Shown: positions 34,332-45,945 of the stretch, in pieces
Numbering within the stretch: the first letter of the stretch is position 1
How the letters are laid out: each line of letters starts with the position of its first letter
Source of the DNA: Lycium barbarum
Lineage: Eukaryota > Streptophyta > Magnoliopsida > Solanales > Solanaceae
NCBI RefSeq assembly: GCF_019175385.1
Contig: NC_083337.1
Span: 19,453,885-19,517,884 of the forward strand
Direction of reading: 5' to 3'
DNA length: 64,000 nucleotides
Notes under the pieces: model-generated
The model's input: the letters and a program-made list of their open reading frames with translations, nothing else
Told to the model about the DNA's origin: nothing
The model's database searches: none
Program-made: the position numbers and the translations under genes

Positions 34332-35561
34332 GGGAAAATAGCTACAGCGCACCCTAACTTTTGACCGGATTATTTATAGCACACTCAACCTTTACGGGTG
34401 ACCTTTTAACCCTGGACAAGTTTAAAGTGAAATTAATACCCCCTCAAACGCTATAACCAAATTTGTGCTGAGTGTGTGATGTGCACATGTTGATACATAT
34501 AATTTTTATATTTTTAAAATTAATTTCTCATTTTATTCTATTCCATTTCTCATTTATTTTTTCATTCTTTTCATTTTTAAGAGCAAAAAGGCTCTTTTCT
34601 TCTCTCAAGAAAGCTCCTCCATTGTTGAGCTCTTGCCGGAGCTCCAGCGAACTCCATCAACAATTGAAATTTGCCATGTAATTTTCCTTTTTTATATATA
34701 AAAAAAAATCTAATCTTCTTCTCCATCAAATCACCATTTCCCCTTCTTCCTCTTCTCCACCACTGTCCACTGCCGTCCACCACCCTCCACCGCCGCCAGT
34801 TAATTTTCAAAACATTAACCCATTACTTCTTCACCTTTTCTTACCCAAACCCATTACTTCTCCAGGGAAAAAAAAATTCAAACCCATTCCTAACCATGTT
34901 AACACCGTACATCACTTCTAAGACCCACTTCACTAACCCTTTCAAATGGTCTTGGTGTGACGTATCCATCGAAGTTCAAAACATGCGTCACTAGTATCTG
35001 TGTGTCAAGGGAAATTTATTGAAGTATAAGGAAGTGTTTGGGGATGTTGAATTGGATGTAATAGAGAATTCCCCCAATAATGAGATGATTGAGCTTTACC
35101 AGTGATGATGAGGTACCTTCTAATACCTTATTGGAGGATGATGAGGAAGATGATAGTGGGGAAGAAGAGGAACTTGAGGATAGTGTCAGGATTAGGATGG
35201 TGGGTGGATAAGTTTTGGAGTTGGGTTTGGGTAAAAGAAGGTGGGGGAAGTAATGTGTTAATTTTTAGAAAATTAACTGACGGCAGTGGAGGTGGCGGTG
35301 AAGAAGAAGAAGGGAATAAGAGAAAAAAAAAGAGGAGAGAGAGAATGAAAAAAAAAATAATGCTTATAATTTTTTTTAACATTTTTATTTTCTTCTCACT
35401 CTCTCAAAGAGAGTGAATTACACTCTCTGTACCACCTCACCATCCAGGGAGGTATTAATTTCACTTTAAAATTGCCCAGGGGGTAAAAGGTCACCCATAA
35501 AGGTTGAGTGTGTTATAAATAGTCCGGCCAAACGTTAGGGGTACACTGTAGCTATTTTCCC
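34332..35561. mobile_element. Non-autonomous Mutator-like element with long inverted arms
   Basis: The ends are inverted repeats starting GGGAAAATAGCTACAG, well matched over about 120 bp (34332-34450 and 35440-35561). Similarity resumes deeper (34785-34820 against 35258-35300 around TTTTCAAAACATTAAC-like sequence), so the arms approach 300-490 bp with gaps. No transposase is encoded. The open frames along the arms are low-complexity Ser/Pro/Phe or Lys/Glu runs. The centre contains a gene-fragment-like segment. Confidence 0.8.
35001..35212 (+). pseudogene. Possible captured coding fragment inside the MULE
   Basis: One frame reads GNLLKYKEVFGDVELDVIE and continues through an Asn/Glu-rich stretch to about 35093. 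After a frame change, 35098-35210 reads DDEVPSNTLLEDDEEDDSGE and a further acidic run. Composition and codon pattern look like a real acidic protein segment rather than arm repeats, as in Pack-MULEs that capture gene pieces. I cannot name the donor gene. Confidence 0.35.
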
Positions 35562-35571
35562 ATAATACAAT
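35562..35571. repeat. 10-bp target-site duplication, right copy (MULE)
   Basis: Nine of ten bases match the left copy. Confidence 0.8.
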
Positions 35572-35599
35572 CTACAAATTTTCTTCTTTTTTTTTTCTC

Positions 35600-37412
35600 T
35601 AAAATGCAACTTTTTGGGAAATTTGGGCTTAAAGCGAAAAAGAGTGGACTCAAAGTTGACTTGTGGGTAAATAGACTTTTTTTGAACATTCGTTGATTCC
35701 GCGAGGTCCGGATGGTCTTAAAAACTTGTACGTATATTTGGTTTGTTTCCCGATGCACTCAGGTGCATTTTGGGACTTGGGTTGGGAAGTTGATATTGAG
35801 GTTTCGGGGGTTGACTTGGTTAACGAGACCTCCATTAGTAATTCTGAGGCCATGAGTGCGTTCGTAGCGTATTTTTATGTGTGTCTGTATATGCGGTATG
35901 TGAGCAGATGGCCTTGGGTGATAGTCGGGATTTCGAGTTAAGATTGTGATTATGTTGGGGGATTTCTGGTTCTGGTGCCCGCTATAGCAGCACCAGTACA
36001 GCATCAGCAGCACCGCTACAGTGGTGGACTTGCCGCAACAACAGCCTAGTGCTATGTTGGCTGACTGCCGCAGCGGTCCCGTTGTCGCATAAGCGGTATC
36101 GAGAAGATGATTTCATTAAATGAGTATTAAAAGCCCTAAGTCCCTCATTCTTTATTATTTCGACTTTAGAGTTTTTGAGAGATTTTTAAGGTGATTCTTT
36201 GGGGAAACTCTTTGTGGTAAGTTCTTCTACCTCCTTTGCTATTCCATTTTCCATAATCACCATAGGATTCCTTTATCATGATAGTTCATTAAGAGTTTGA
36301 TTATTTAAAAGAGGGTTCAATGAGTTCTTCTTTCTAGGCTTGTAAATCTTGATTTATTGGTTGGGTTGGATTCATTAAGCATGGACTTGATGATTAGAAC
36401 TTATTAATGCATGAATTCCTTCCTAATTAGTGGTTAAATTATAGATTTGGAGTTAGGGTTTATACCCAAATTTAAGGGTTTGCCTAGAATCTGAATTTGC
36501 GTAAATTGTTGGTTCTTCTAGCTTGATATTGACGGGAATTGATCACCTAGAGCTTTAATTTCATGTTGAGATCTTTCGATTCCTAATTTCACCTTTCTAG
36601 TTCATAAACCTTATTCCATAGGTTAGGAATTTGGGTCTTGAATAGAAGTAGGGTTTGAATGTTGTTCTTCTTGATTCTGATTCCGTGATTCAGATATGTT
36701 TAGACTTTCATTATCTCGAGGCTCAAAGGAAAGGGAAGACTAAGGTTTGATTATAGGAGACTTTACTGTTCGGCCTTCCAGGTAGGTTATGGTTTACCCT
36801 ATGGTAAGACTTCGGCTAGCGAAGCGTATGTTTAGATGATATTGTCGGAGAATGCATGTAAGCCTTCGGGTATGAAGTTGGGCTGTATATTGTCTTAGGT
36901 TAGGCCTTGTTGTCTGAATTGGGGGCTAGCCACCCCGTTATGTTGTTGACATATCTAATCTATTACTCGTTGGCATTGTTGACACATTGATACCGTGGTA
37001 ATTGTGAATAGTGATACATCATGGCTATGATATCACGATACTCTACTTGATTGGTACTGAGATGAGAACAGTGATTCAATTATGGCTTGTTGTGTAGCCT
37101 TGTTATTGATACTACTTGGGTGCCATGTGTGGTACTGTTTCAGATAGAATTGGTTGTTGATATCATATTTCACCATATTCATACGCATTTTCATGATACA
37201 GTGACATATGCATGGTTTTGGTACTGATGATGATATGTGAGAGAGTGTAGCCTCCGAGATTTCTGCCGAAGAGCATAAAAGGGAGATAAGTGTTCGTTGA
37301 CCGAGGTTTCTTGTCGAGAACGATGCAGTGTACGATGCCCGAGGTCTTTACCGGGATCGTGAGAGTGTGCTCGTGATCCGAGGTCATATTTCAGAGCGAG
37401 TGGTACATGGAC
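35600..37412 (+). repeat. LTR I fragment (plus orientation)
   Basis: A diverged reverse-complement relative of LTR H, for example 36770-36900 against 31270-31430. It lacks about 150 bp at its start. A palindromic array of CCGCTACAGTGG/GCCGCAGCGG type lies at 35975-36100. It runs into element E's 3' LTR near 37412 without a clean LTR terminus, which suggests truncation or recombination. Confidence 0.7.
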
Positions 37413-39074
37413 CGCTCGTTCCGAATACTCATCGGACCCGAGCCATAAATCCTCCACTTCGGAAAGAACTCGAACGTGGTCCACATCATGTACTACTCAT
37501 TTTCGAAACGAACCTCGGACCACAAGCCCATAAACTAGGTCACATCCTCACCCCCGGTCAAATGTGACTTTTCATATATATACATATTAGTATTTCTTGT
37601 CCTCTTGTTTTTAATACTCGAATCATCATTTTTTATCACAATTTCATCGAGAAGATCATATTAACTTCTAACCACAACAACATCAACTGTTGGTTCAACA
37701 TAATGAATAGTGGCACGAAGACAACACAGTCACTCAATAAGTTGCATATAGGAGTTCAACCACACACATATCATGTTTGAAGACTAGTCATGCTTTCTCT
37801 TATCGAATTCACAACACATACAATCAACTAATCAAAGTCTAACTCAAGTAGACCGTAACCTACCCCAAACGTAGACCTGGAACAATGTGAATCACTCCGC
37901 TACAACTTTTCCCTTCCATAAAGCCTCGGAACGCTCAAAGTCTAGAAATTAGAATGCCCAACGAGTCATAATTACTCTAGTCACAAAATCAATTCAAGAA
38001 CTCCCTTTCCTTTAGCCCCATTCTCATGGGTGAATAATTTCTAGGTGTAAAACAACCTAAAAATGGCCTTAGTAACCATCAATCATCAATTTATAAAGAT
38101 ATCTAATCAAAACATCAATTACAATTAGTTTCCATGGTCAAGCTACCATTTTTATGAAACCTTAAGTCTCAATTTCGCTTAGTTCATGGCTCTAATGGTT
38201 CAATTCATGATAAAAAGGAGTTAACCCAAGCTGTTACACGATAAACACATGATAACGATCATAACCCATCAATTATATAAGGTCTATTAGGTTCTAGGGT
38301 TACTATTACTAATTCACCATTGGAGACCCATAAAAGGAATGATAATCATGAAGATGATAACGTAATGATTGAGACTTAAATCTCAAGAATATTCTTGCCC
38401 TAGCTTGGAACTTCTCCCTAGGTGCTTGTGGGCAACTATTTTGGAGTTTTATGAATAAAGAATTCGGAACTAAGTGTTTAAAACCCGGCTACTATTTTCT
38501 GTCGACTGCTACAACAGTCATTATGCCACTGCGGCGGTCTCGCTATAGCGGGCAAGTGCCTGCCGTAACGGGCCATAAAAAATCTGTCCCTCCACTGTGG
38601 CGAGCCTGGACCCGCTGCAGCGGTTCCGCTATAGCGGTCCAGTGCCCGCCATAGCGGACACTTTGATTCCCAAATAACAGTGGCGGCGAGAGGCCGGCCG
38701 CTACAGCGGTCCCGCCGCAGCGGTAGACCCCCCGTCACAGCGGTACTACAGAGGCAGTAAGCTCGCAATTTTCTAGTTTTTCAACTCTACCACCCAACAT
38801 TTCATCCGTGACCTCAGAAACACAAACAAAACATGCGCATAGACATAAAAACATCATACGGACTCACCCATGGCTTCGGAATTCCCAACAGAGTACTAAT
38901 TTCCTACGTCACCCCTAATGGACTTAACACAATCAAACAACAATCACAAACAAGTCTAGTTTCCAGTTTTTAGACTTATATAATCGTGTTTCTATTAGCT
39001 CATTCTACCCTTGGGAAGGTTCTATTTTATAAGGTGATCCTATATTCTCCATAATGACCGGGAGGGTCGTTACA
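37413..39074 (-). repeat. 3' LTR of element E (truncated)
   Basis: Aligns with 55345-56986 of the 5' LTR and ends GGGTCGTTACA at 39074. About 700 bp at the outer end are missing, at the junction with LTR I. A palindrome array on CCGCTATAGCGG lies at 38505-38745. Confidence 0.85.
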
Positions 39075-39254
39075 CCGGATACCAATTAAAACACCGTTAG
39101 TCCCTGAACGGACAAGGATGAGGAATCTCGAAAAAGTTACCTGACTCGGCGAAAAGCTGAGGATACTTGCTACGAATGTCTGATTCTTCCCAAGTAACTT
39201 CCTCAACTGGGCGATTCTTCCACTGAACTTTCGCAGAGGCTATTTCTTTGGACC
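39075..39254 (-). other. 3' internal end of element E
   Basis: Holds the tail of the chromodomain-type integrase end (39170-39254) and a short non-coding stretch. No convincing polypurine tract is left beside the LTR, unlike A, B and F. Confidence 0.5.
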
Positions 39255-40182
39255 TCAACTTGCGAATATCCCTATCAAGATAGCAGCAGGCTCTTCTTCA
39301 TATGTCAAGTTCTCCTCTAGTAAAACCGAATCCCAATGGATTATGTACGAACCATCACCGTGGTACCTCTTCAACATCGAAACGTGAAATATCAGATGAA
39401 CGCCTGATAGACCCAGAGGTAAAGCTAACTCATAAGCTACCTCACCCCACACGCTTGAGAATCTCAAACGGCCCAATATACCTTTGGCTAATCTTGCCCT
39501 TCTTCCCAAGCCTCATCACACCCTTCATGGGTGAGACCTTCAACAATACTTGCTCTCCCTCTCAAAACTCAAGATCTCAGACCTTACGGTCCGCATAGTC
39601 CTTTTGTCTACTCTGTGCTGCCAGAGGCTTAGCTTGAATGACCTTCACCTTCTCTAAGGACTCTCTCAGAAGATCCGTACTCCAAAGTCTCACGTCAAAC
39701 GCATCAAACCACCCAATAGGGGACCTACACCTCCTCCCATACAACGCCTCAAATGGAGCCATATCAATACTCGAGTGGTAGCTATTATTATATGCAAACT
39801 CGGCCAATGGAAAGAACTGATCCCAATGACCACCAAAGTCTATCACACAAGCCTGAAGCATATCTTCAAGAGCCTGAATAGTCTGCTCGGACTGCCCATC
39901 AGCCTGCTGGTGGAAAGCTATACTAAGGTCCAACCTAGTACCAAGTTTCTCATGCAAATGCTCCCAAAATCTAGATATGAACGTTGTGCCCCTGTCGAAC
40001 ACAATAGAGATAGGAACCCCATGTAGCCTAACCACGTCACTAATGTAGATCTTGGCCAATTTCTCCCCATCATAAGTTATCCGTACCAGAATAAAGTGGG
40101 TAGATTTAGTCAACCTGTCAACAATAACCCAGATAGAATTAAATTTCCCCAGCGTCTTCGGAAGACCAACCACGAAATCCAT
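39255..40182 (-). pseudogene. Integrase core and tail remnant, element E
   Basis: The 201-codon frame at 39577-40182 starts MDFVVGLPKT and shows the DDE triad at D2, D63 (FDRGTTF) and E99 (SEQTIQALEDM), with 35 residues between the last two. HQQADGQ replaces the usual HPQTDGQ. EFAYNNSYHSS and ALYGRRCRSPIGWF follow. The frame stops at 39577. A second frame (39255-39509) carries the GEVAYELALP and FHVSMLKRYH part of the C-terminal domain. Frame breaks make it inactive. It differs from B at many positions and belongs to another lineage. Confidence 0.9.
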
Positions 40183-40370
40183 TGCTATTCATTCCCACTT
40201 CCACTCAAGAATGGGCATCCTCTGAAGTGTATCCTCAGGATTCTGATGTTCATACTTTACATGTTGGCAGTTCAGACACTGAGCAACAAACTCCACTATA
40301 TGACGCTTCATCCTAGTCTACTAGTAGTGTTGTCTTAAATCGCGATATATCTTAGTAGCACCAGGATGAA
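40183..40370 (-). pseudogene. Integrase zinc-finger remnant of element E, distal part
   Basis: Translation in pieces gives HPGATKIYRDL next to the F insertion, two consecutive stops, then the CLNCQ cysteine pair and KYEHQ. It joins the piece at 48215-48330 across element F. Confidence 0.8.
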
Positions 40371-40375
40371 TAGAA
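40371..40375. repeat. Target-site duplication TAGAA, left copy (element F)
   Basis: Identical to 48210-48214. Confidence 0.93.
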
Positions 40376-41039
40376 TGTCACACCCCAGTCCTGATAGGGC
40401 ATGACGGGCACCCGACTCTCATCAGAGTCTAGCGAACCCTTAGACATTCGCTCTATCAAAACCTGTCATTTCAAAAACTTTTTAAAAACATGAAACTTTT
40501 CACATAGAGATCATTATCCTTATAACGATTATGAAAACTTTCAATCAAATAAGTACTTTAACCCAATTGAAATCATCTAAAATACATGCTCTTTTAACGT
40601 ACACAAATGGTTCAACTGACATCACTCTGTCGACATCTCGACAAACGTACCACAGGACACTGTCTGCAAAGTCTCTAATATAGACGAGATACCATAACGT
40701 AAGTACTCTGACTCGGCAACACTCCGGAAGGAAATAGAGCTCACCAATTCAGCTGGAACATCTTCTAGCAATATCCCTTACCCATCTGTATGCACCTGCA
40801 CGGCATGAAACGCAGCCCCCGAAGAAAGGGGGTCAGTGCGGAATATGTACTGAATATGTAAAGCATTACTGAATCATAGCACAAGGAAGGTGCAGCAGTA
40901 AACAAGTTTAGAAATCAAACTGTAAGTAACCTGAAACAGCATTCTGAACCAAGTCCTGTGGCCTTTACCCAAATTCTAGCATGCACAATATAAATACAGC
41001 ATACGCAAATTCTAGAATACACAATATAAATTTAGTATC

Positions 41040-41582
41040 ACAATAGTCCCTTCGGACGGCCGCTTCCGGCATAATAATGATGATGGCCCCTTCGGGCATG
41101 TCGCTTCCGACATAATAATAATGATGATGGCCCCTTCGGGCATGCTGGTTCCGACATAATAAAAATGATGGCCCCTTCGGGCATGCCGCTTCCGACATAA
41201 TAATAATGATGGCCCCTTCGGGCATGCCGGTTCTGACATAATAATAATGATGGCCCCTTCGGGCATGCCGCTTCCGACATAATAATAATGATGACCCCTT
41301 CGGGCATGCCGATTCCGACATAATAATAATGATGGCCCCTTCGGGAATGCCGGTTCCGACATAATAATAATGATGGCCCCTTCGGGCATGCCGGTTCCGA
41401 CATAATAATAATGATGGCCCCTTCGGGCATGCCGGTTCCGACATAATAATAATGATGGCCCCTTCGGGAATGCCGGTCCCGACATAATAATAATGATGGC
41501 CCCTTTGGGCATGCCGGTCCCGACATAATAATAATGATGGCCCCTTCCGGCATGCCGGTCCCGACAAAATAATAATGATGGT
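41040..41582 (-). repeat. 41-bp minisatellite, about 13 copies, in F 3' LTR
   Basis: The unit begins GGCCCCTTCGGGCATGCCGG and ends TAATAATAATGAT. The period is 41, with a few 44-bp units at the left end. All three minus frames stay open because 41 is not a multiple of 3 and the unit lacks stops in every minus phase. Confidence 0.95.
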
Positions 41583-41667
41583 GTCAACACAACTTAATCC
41601 ACGAATATCAATACAAATAAATGATGCTATGGAGTGTAAACATAACTCGTAAATGAAATGAAATAGT

Positions 41668-41766
41668 AAAATCTCGCACCCCCTTCGGAGTGGTTTTGAA
41701 AATCTAAATTATAAAATCTCGCACCCCCTTCGGAGTGGTTTTGAAAATCTAAATAGTAAAATCTAA
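41668..41766. repeat. Tandem ~46-bp repeat in F 3' LTR
   Basis: Two units around TAAAATCTCGCACCCCCTTC. The sister LTR has three (46028-46168). Confidence 0.85.
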
Positions 41767-43761
41767 CTTTATGTTCCTTTAGTATAAAACTAATTTTCTC
41801 GAAATCATCGGTAAAACCATATGCATATAAATCAATTTTGTTTAGGACTCAACCGATAAGTACACTAATCGACACTTGAAGGATCATGAACACGTTTCGA
41901 GTCAATCCGAGTTAGCACAAGAAAGTTATGGACATTATTCATTATAGAAACCTCCATGAATGTTTCCAAAACAATCCGAGTTAGCATATGAAAGTTAGGA
42001 ATGTTATTCATTATAGAAACCTCTACGAACATTTCCAAAACAATCTGAGACCATCCACGAAAGTTAGGGACATTACTACTTACAGAACCTTTTAAAAGAA
42101 AACAAGAACTCTTTATGCTTTGCTTGTTATTCAATCGTACAATAAGCTCGACTATACTAAGTATACTCATATCAAGAAGTGAATAAGAATCATTAACAAG
42201 CTCGGAATCAAGAATAGAGTTACCTCAAGATACGTGTCATAACTTACTTAGCTCTAGGACATGCCAAAAGAAAGAAAGGGTAAGCCTTACATACCTGTTC
42301 CACGTCCTATTAGCTACGCTTATTTATCCAAGCTTGGTAGTTTACATTCAAAAGAATTTACACAATCATTAGATTCGTCGTCATACACTTGCCTTAGTTT
42401 CTCAAATAAATTCACTTACAATCTGCCGAAATTTCGGCAGCATCTCCCCTGTAAATATAACCAACCCCGAGAATCCAACTCGGCCAAATTATCAACAACA
42501 ATCCGAGAATTCAACTCGGCCAAATTATCAACAACAACACCGACAACCATATTGACAACTTCAAAAATTAATTCAAAATGCATTCTAACACTAGCAACCC
42601 TTTCTACACAATTCGACGACATTTTGTTTATATTCAATTCAACCACATATAGTCAAGCCAACATCAATACTTACACATTTAAGCACTATCCCGAGAGCTT
42701 CCAAACAAAACTCAAGAACACTCCAACAATTCGCGCAATGTTCAAAAACGGCCCAAACAATATACAACACCTCCCGAATCCTCTCAACTCAACATAACCA
42801 ACAACAACACATTCTTTCCTTCCAATTTCATGAAATATAACAATCACATGTTAACAATATCACTCATACAAACATAAGAAATCATTCTAACGGCACATTA
42901 ACTTCTACAACAACCCACAAACAATCACAACTTCATTTCAAGTCATCAAACCTTCATTTTCATCATGGAATCCACAACAACAACAATCAATATACTAAAT
43001 AAAATCAATTCATCACTTCTTACCAACACACCCCTATTCGGCTACAACCCTTGCACATATATTTCATGAATTTCATCCATTTCTACATGCTATAACATGC
43101 ACAAATCATCCATAACACATGTAAAAGAAGATTGAATTCATACCTTTTTCACTTAACTCCTTAGCTCGGCTAGGGTTGTGAATTGCACAAATGAATAGTT
43201 TGATTGCTCCAACAACTACTCCATGGTAATAAAGACCTCTCAATTGCTTGGAATCCTAGAAGAAAATATTTTTTTTTGATCAATTTCCATGGGCTCAATT
43301 TTTGGAACCATGGCCGAATGCCCTTCTCTTTCTTTCTTTTTTTTTTTTTTCCTCCAAGGTTCTAGAGTTAGAAAAGATGACTAATAAGTCTTGCTTGGTC
43401 ATCACCCATATATATATATATATATATATACATGGCCCATATAAAATGAACACATGCCCCACCTCATGGCTTGAGTCAATTGGCCAAGCCATGGGTGGGA
43501 CCCACACCAAGCCACACGGCCACTTGTGACTTGTTGTGGTTCATGAAAAAATAATTTTTTCCCAATTTCAAATTTGCCCTTAGCCTTCCTCAATATTTCC
43601 GTGAACCACCTTGTGAATTTCCCTTTTTACCCTTAGCCTTTCTCAACATTTCCATACTAATAAACATCTTGTACATTAAAATAACTTTGGAAAATAGTCT
43701 TGCCCTTAACTTATTGTGGTTCTCTTGAAATATCCGAATGTACGAAGTACAGGATATAACA

Positions 43762-44781
43762 TCCTCCCCCCCTTTAGAACATTCGTCCTCGAATGTTCGA
43801 CTGGTTTTGTCGGGCCTTATAACACTTCGGGGAGATCTCTTTTATAGCTATCGCATACAGCTCATTCTTCAATCCACATATCCGCTTTGGAAATTCAGAT
43901 TACCTGTAGGCATAGGGAATATGTAGGGGTACTTCTTCTTCATCTTTTCTTCGGCTTTCCAGGTCATTTCCCCCCTATTATTATTTCGCCACGTTATCTT
44001 AACAGAAACCACGTCTTTGGTACGCAATCTTCACTTGACGATCCAGTGTGGCTATAAGCTACTCCTTTATTCTCATGTCCGCCTCGTCCTATGCGACCTC
44101 TTAAGTTTTCCAACCATTTCGTATACTCTAATTTCCCTTAGGATACTCTAGCTTCTCATTTGCCTCTTATGTCTAAATCTATACGACTTTCAGCACACTT
44201 CCCATGGGGGTCACCCATCCTAAGATTTCTCTCACCTTAACACGCTTAACCTTGAAACTTTGATGAAATTCAGTGCATTAATGCCGATATAATCGCATCC
44301 ACCTCACCGCATGGCCTTCATTACATGATCTGGAGCAAGTCGAAGTCTTACAGATTCCGAAACATTTTCATAACACGTCCTTCTCCTTAGCAATTACTAA
44401 TTTAGCCTTTTTAATTCCCAATACTCACCTTCACTTTCATCTCCCAACTTTACATTTCAATCATATTTCAATATTCTTACCTTATCCAACATGCCTCTTC
44501 CGCACCGTTACTTACCACTGTACATTGTAATTGCTAATGTCATCGGTCGCTTCCTTTTGTCGATGTCGTCCTTTAGCTGAAATCAAAGGTTAGTACAAGG
44601 GACTTCATTTCCTACGACTGGGCTCTATCACACGATCTTAGATATGAAAGAAAGAATGACACCCTATTAATGTCTCGTAGCCTCCTATTTATAGATGTGG
44701 TGCACAACACACCAATAAACAAGACTCTACTAGACACGACTTTGCAGACAACCCCTAGGACGAACCGCTCTGATTCCAATT
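43762..44781 (-). other. Internal region of element F (no enzyme genes)
   Basis: The left end has the PPT (43762-43776) and the conserved inverted repeat AACATTCG-TCCT-CGAATGTT (43778-43797). Around 43930-44050 a trace of the pol C terminus remains, alignable with B near 9060-9180. Bases 44050-44590 hold no recognisable domain. The right end is leader-like, with the same blocks as A-C (44690-44745). This is the residue of a gypsy element that lost almost all of gag-pol. Confidence 0.8.
44767..44778 (-). other. Primer-binding site of element F (one mismatch)
   Basis: The minus strand reads TGGAATCAGAGC, one base off the tRNA-iMet site TGGTATCAGAGC. It lies three bases inside the 5' LTR. Confidence 0.85.
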
Positions 44782-45448
44782 TGTCACACCCCAGTCCTGA
44801 TAGGGCATGACGGGCACCCGACTCTCATCAGAGTCGAGCGAACCCTTAGACATTCGCTCTATCAAAACCTGTCATTTCAAAAACTTTTTAAAAACATGAA
44901 ACTTTTCACATAAAGATCATTATCCTTATAACGATTATGAAAACTTTCAATCAAATAAGTACTTTAACCCAATTGAAATCATCTAAAATACATGCTCTTT
45001 TAACGTACACAAATGGTTCAGCTGACATCACTCTGTCGACATCTCAACAAACGTACCACAGGACACTGTCTGCAAAGTCTCTAATATAGACGAGATACCA
45101 TAACGTAAGTACTCTGACTCGGCAACACTCCGGAAGGAAATGGAGCTCACCAATTCAGCTGGAACATCTTCTAGCAATATCCTCTACTCATATGTATGCA
45201 CCTGCACGGCATGAAACGCAGCCCCCGAAGAAAGGGGGTCAGTGCAGAATATGTACTGAATATGTAAAGCATTACTGACTCATAGCACAAGGAAGGTGCA
45301 GCAGTAAACTAGTTTAGAAATCAAACTGTAAGTAACCTGAAACAGCATTCTGAACCAAGTCCTGTGGCCTTTACCCAAATTCTAGCATGCACAATATAAA
45401 TACAGCATACGCAAATTCTAGAATACACAATATAAATTTAGTATCACA

Positions 45449-45945
45449 ATAGTCCCTTCGGACGGCCGCTTCCGGCATAATAATGATGATGGCCCCTTCG
45501 GGCATGCCGCTTCCGGCATAATAATAATGATGATGGCCCCTTCGGGCATGCCAGTTCCGACATAATAATAATGATGGCCCCTTCGGCATGCCGCTTCCGA
45601 CATAATAATAATGATGGCCCCTTCGGGCATGCCGCTTCCAACATAATAATAATGATGGCCCCTTCGGGCATGCCGCTTCCGACATAATAATAATGATGGC
45701 CCCTTCGGGCATGCCAGTTCCGACATAATAATAATGATAGCCCCTTCGGGCATGCCGGTTCCGACATAATAACAATGATGGCCCCTTCGGGCATGCCGGT
45801 CCCGACATAATAATAATGATGGCCCCTTTGGGCATGCCGGTTCCGACATAATAATAATGATGGCCCCTTCGGGCATGCCGGTCCCGACATAATAATAATG
45901 ATGGCCCCTTCGGGCATGTCGGTCCCGACATAATAATAATGATGG
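45449..45945 (-). repeat. 41-bp minisatellite, about 12 copies, in F 5' LTR
   Basis: Same unit as 41040-41582, with one unit shortened by a base near 45586. Again open in all minus frames. Confidence 0.95.

Larger units (their letters stand above)
40376..43761 (-). repeat. 3' LTR of element F
   Basis: TGTCACACCCC to GGATATAACA on the plus strand, followed by the PPT. It contains the 41-bp minisatellite, a ~46-bp repeat, a short (AT)n at 43408-43431, and otherwise AT-rich DNA. The 178-codon frame at 42261-42797 is Asn/Thr/Ser-rich, has a shorter counterpart in the sister LTR, and shows no family signature. I regard it as fortuitous. Confidence 0.93.

Noticed and set aside
35102..35416. 104-codon ORF as an intact gene inside the MULE
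   Set aside because: It mixes frames of the possible captured segment with low-complexity arm sequence and lacks any domain.
41040..41582. CRISPR array
   Set aside because: Units are contiguous with no unique spacers, in a plant LTR retrotransposon.
40965..41590. Three overlapping ORFs of 171-200 codons as protein-coding genes
   Set aside because: They are read-throughs of a 41-bp tandem repeat in all three frames within an LTR, with no conserved domain.
42261..42797. 178-codon ORF in F's 3' LTR as a gene
   Set aside because: Low-complexity Asn/Thr/Ser composition, shortened by a stop in the sister LTR, and no family signature.
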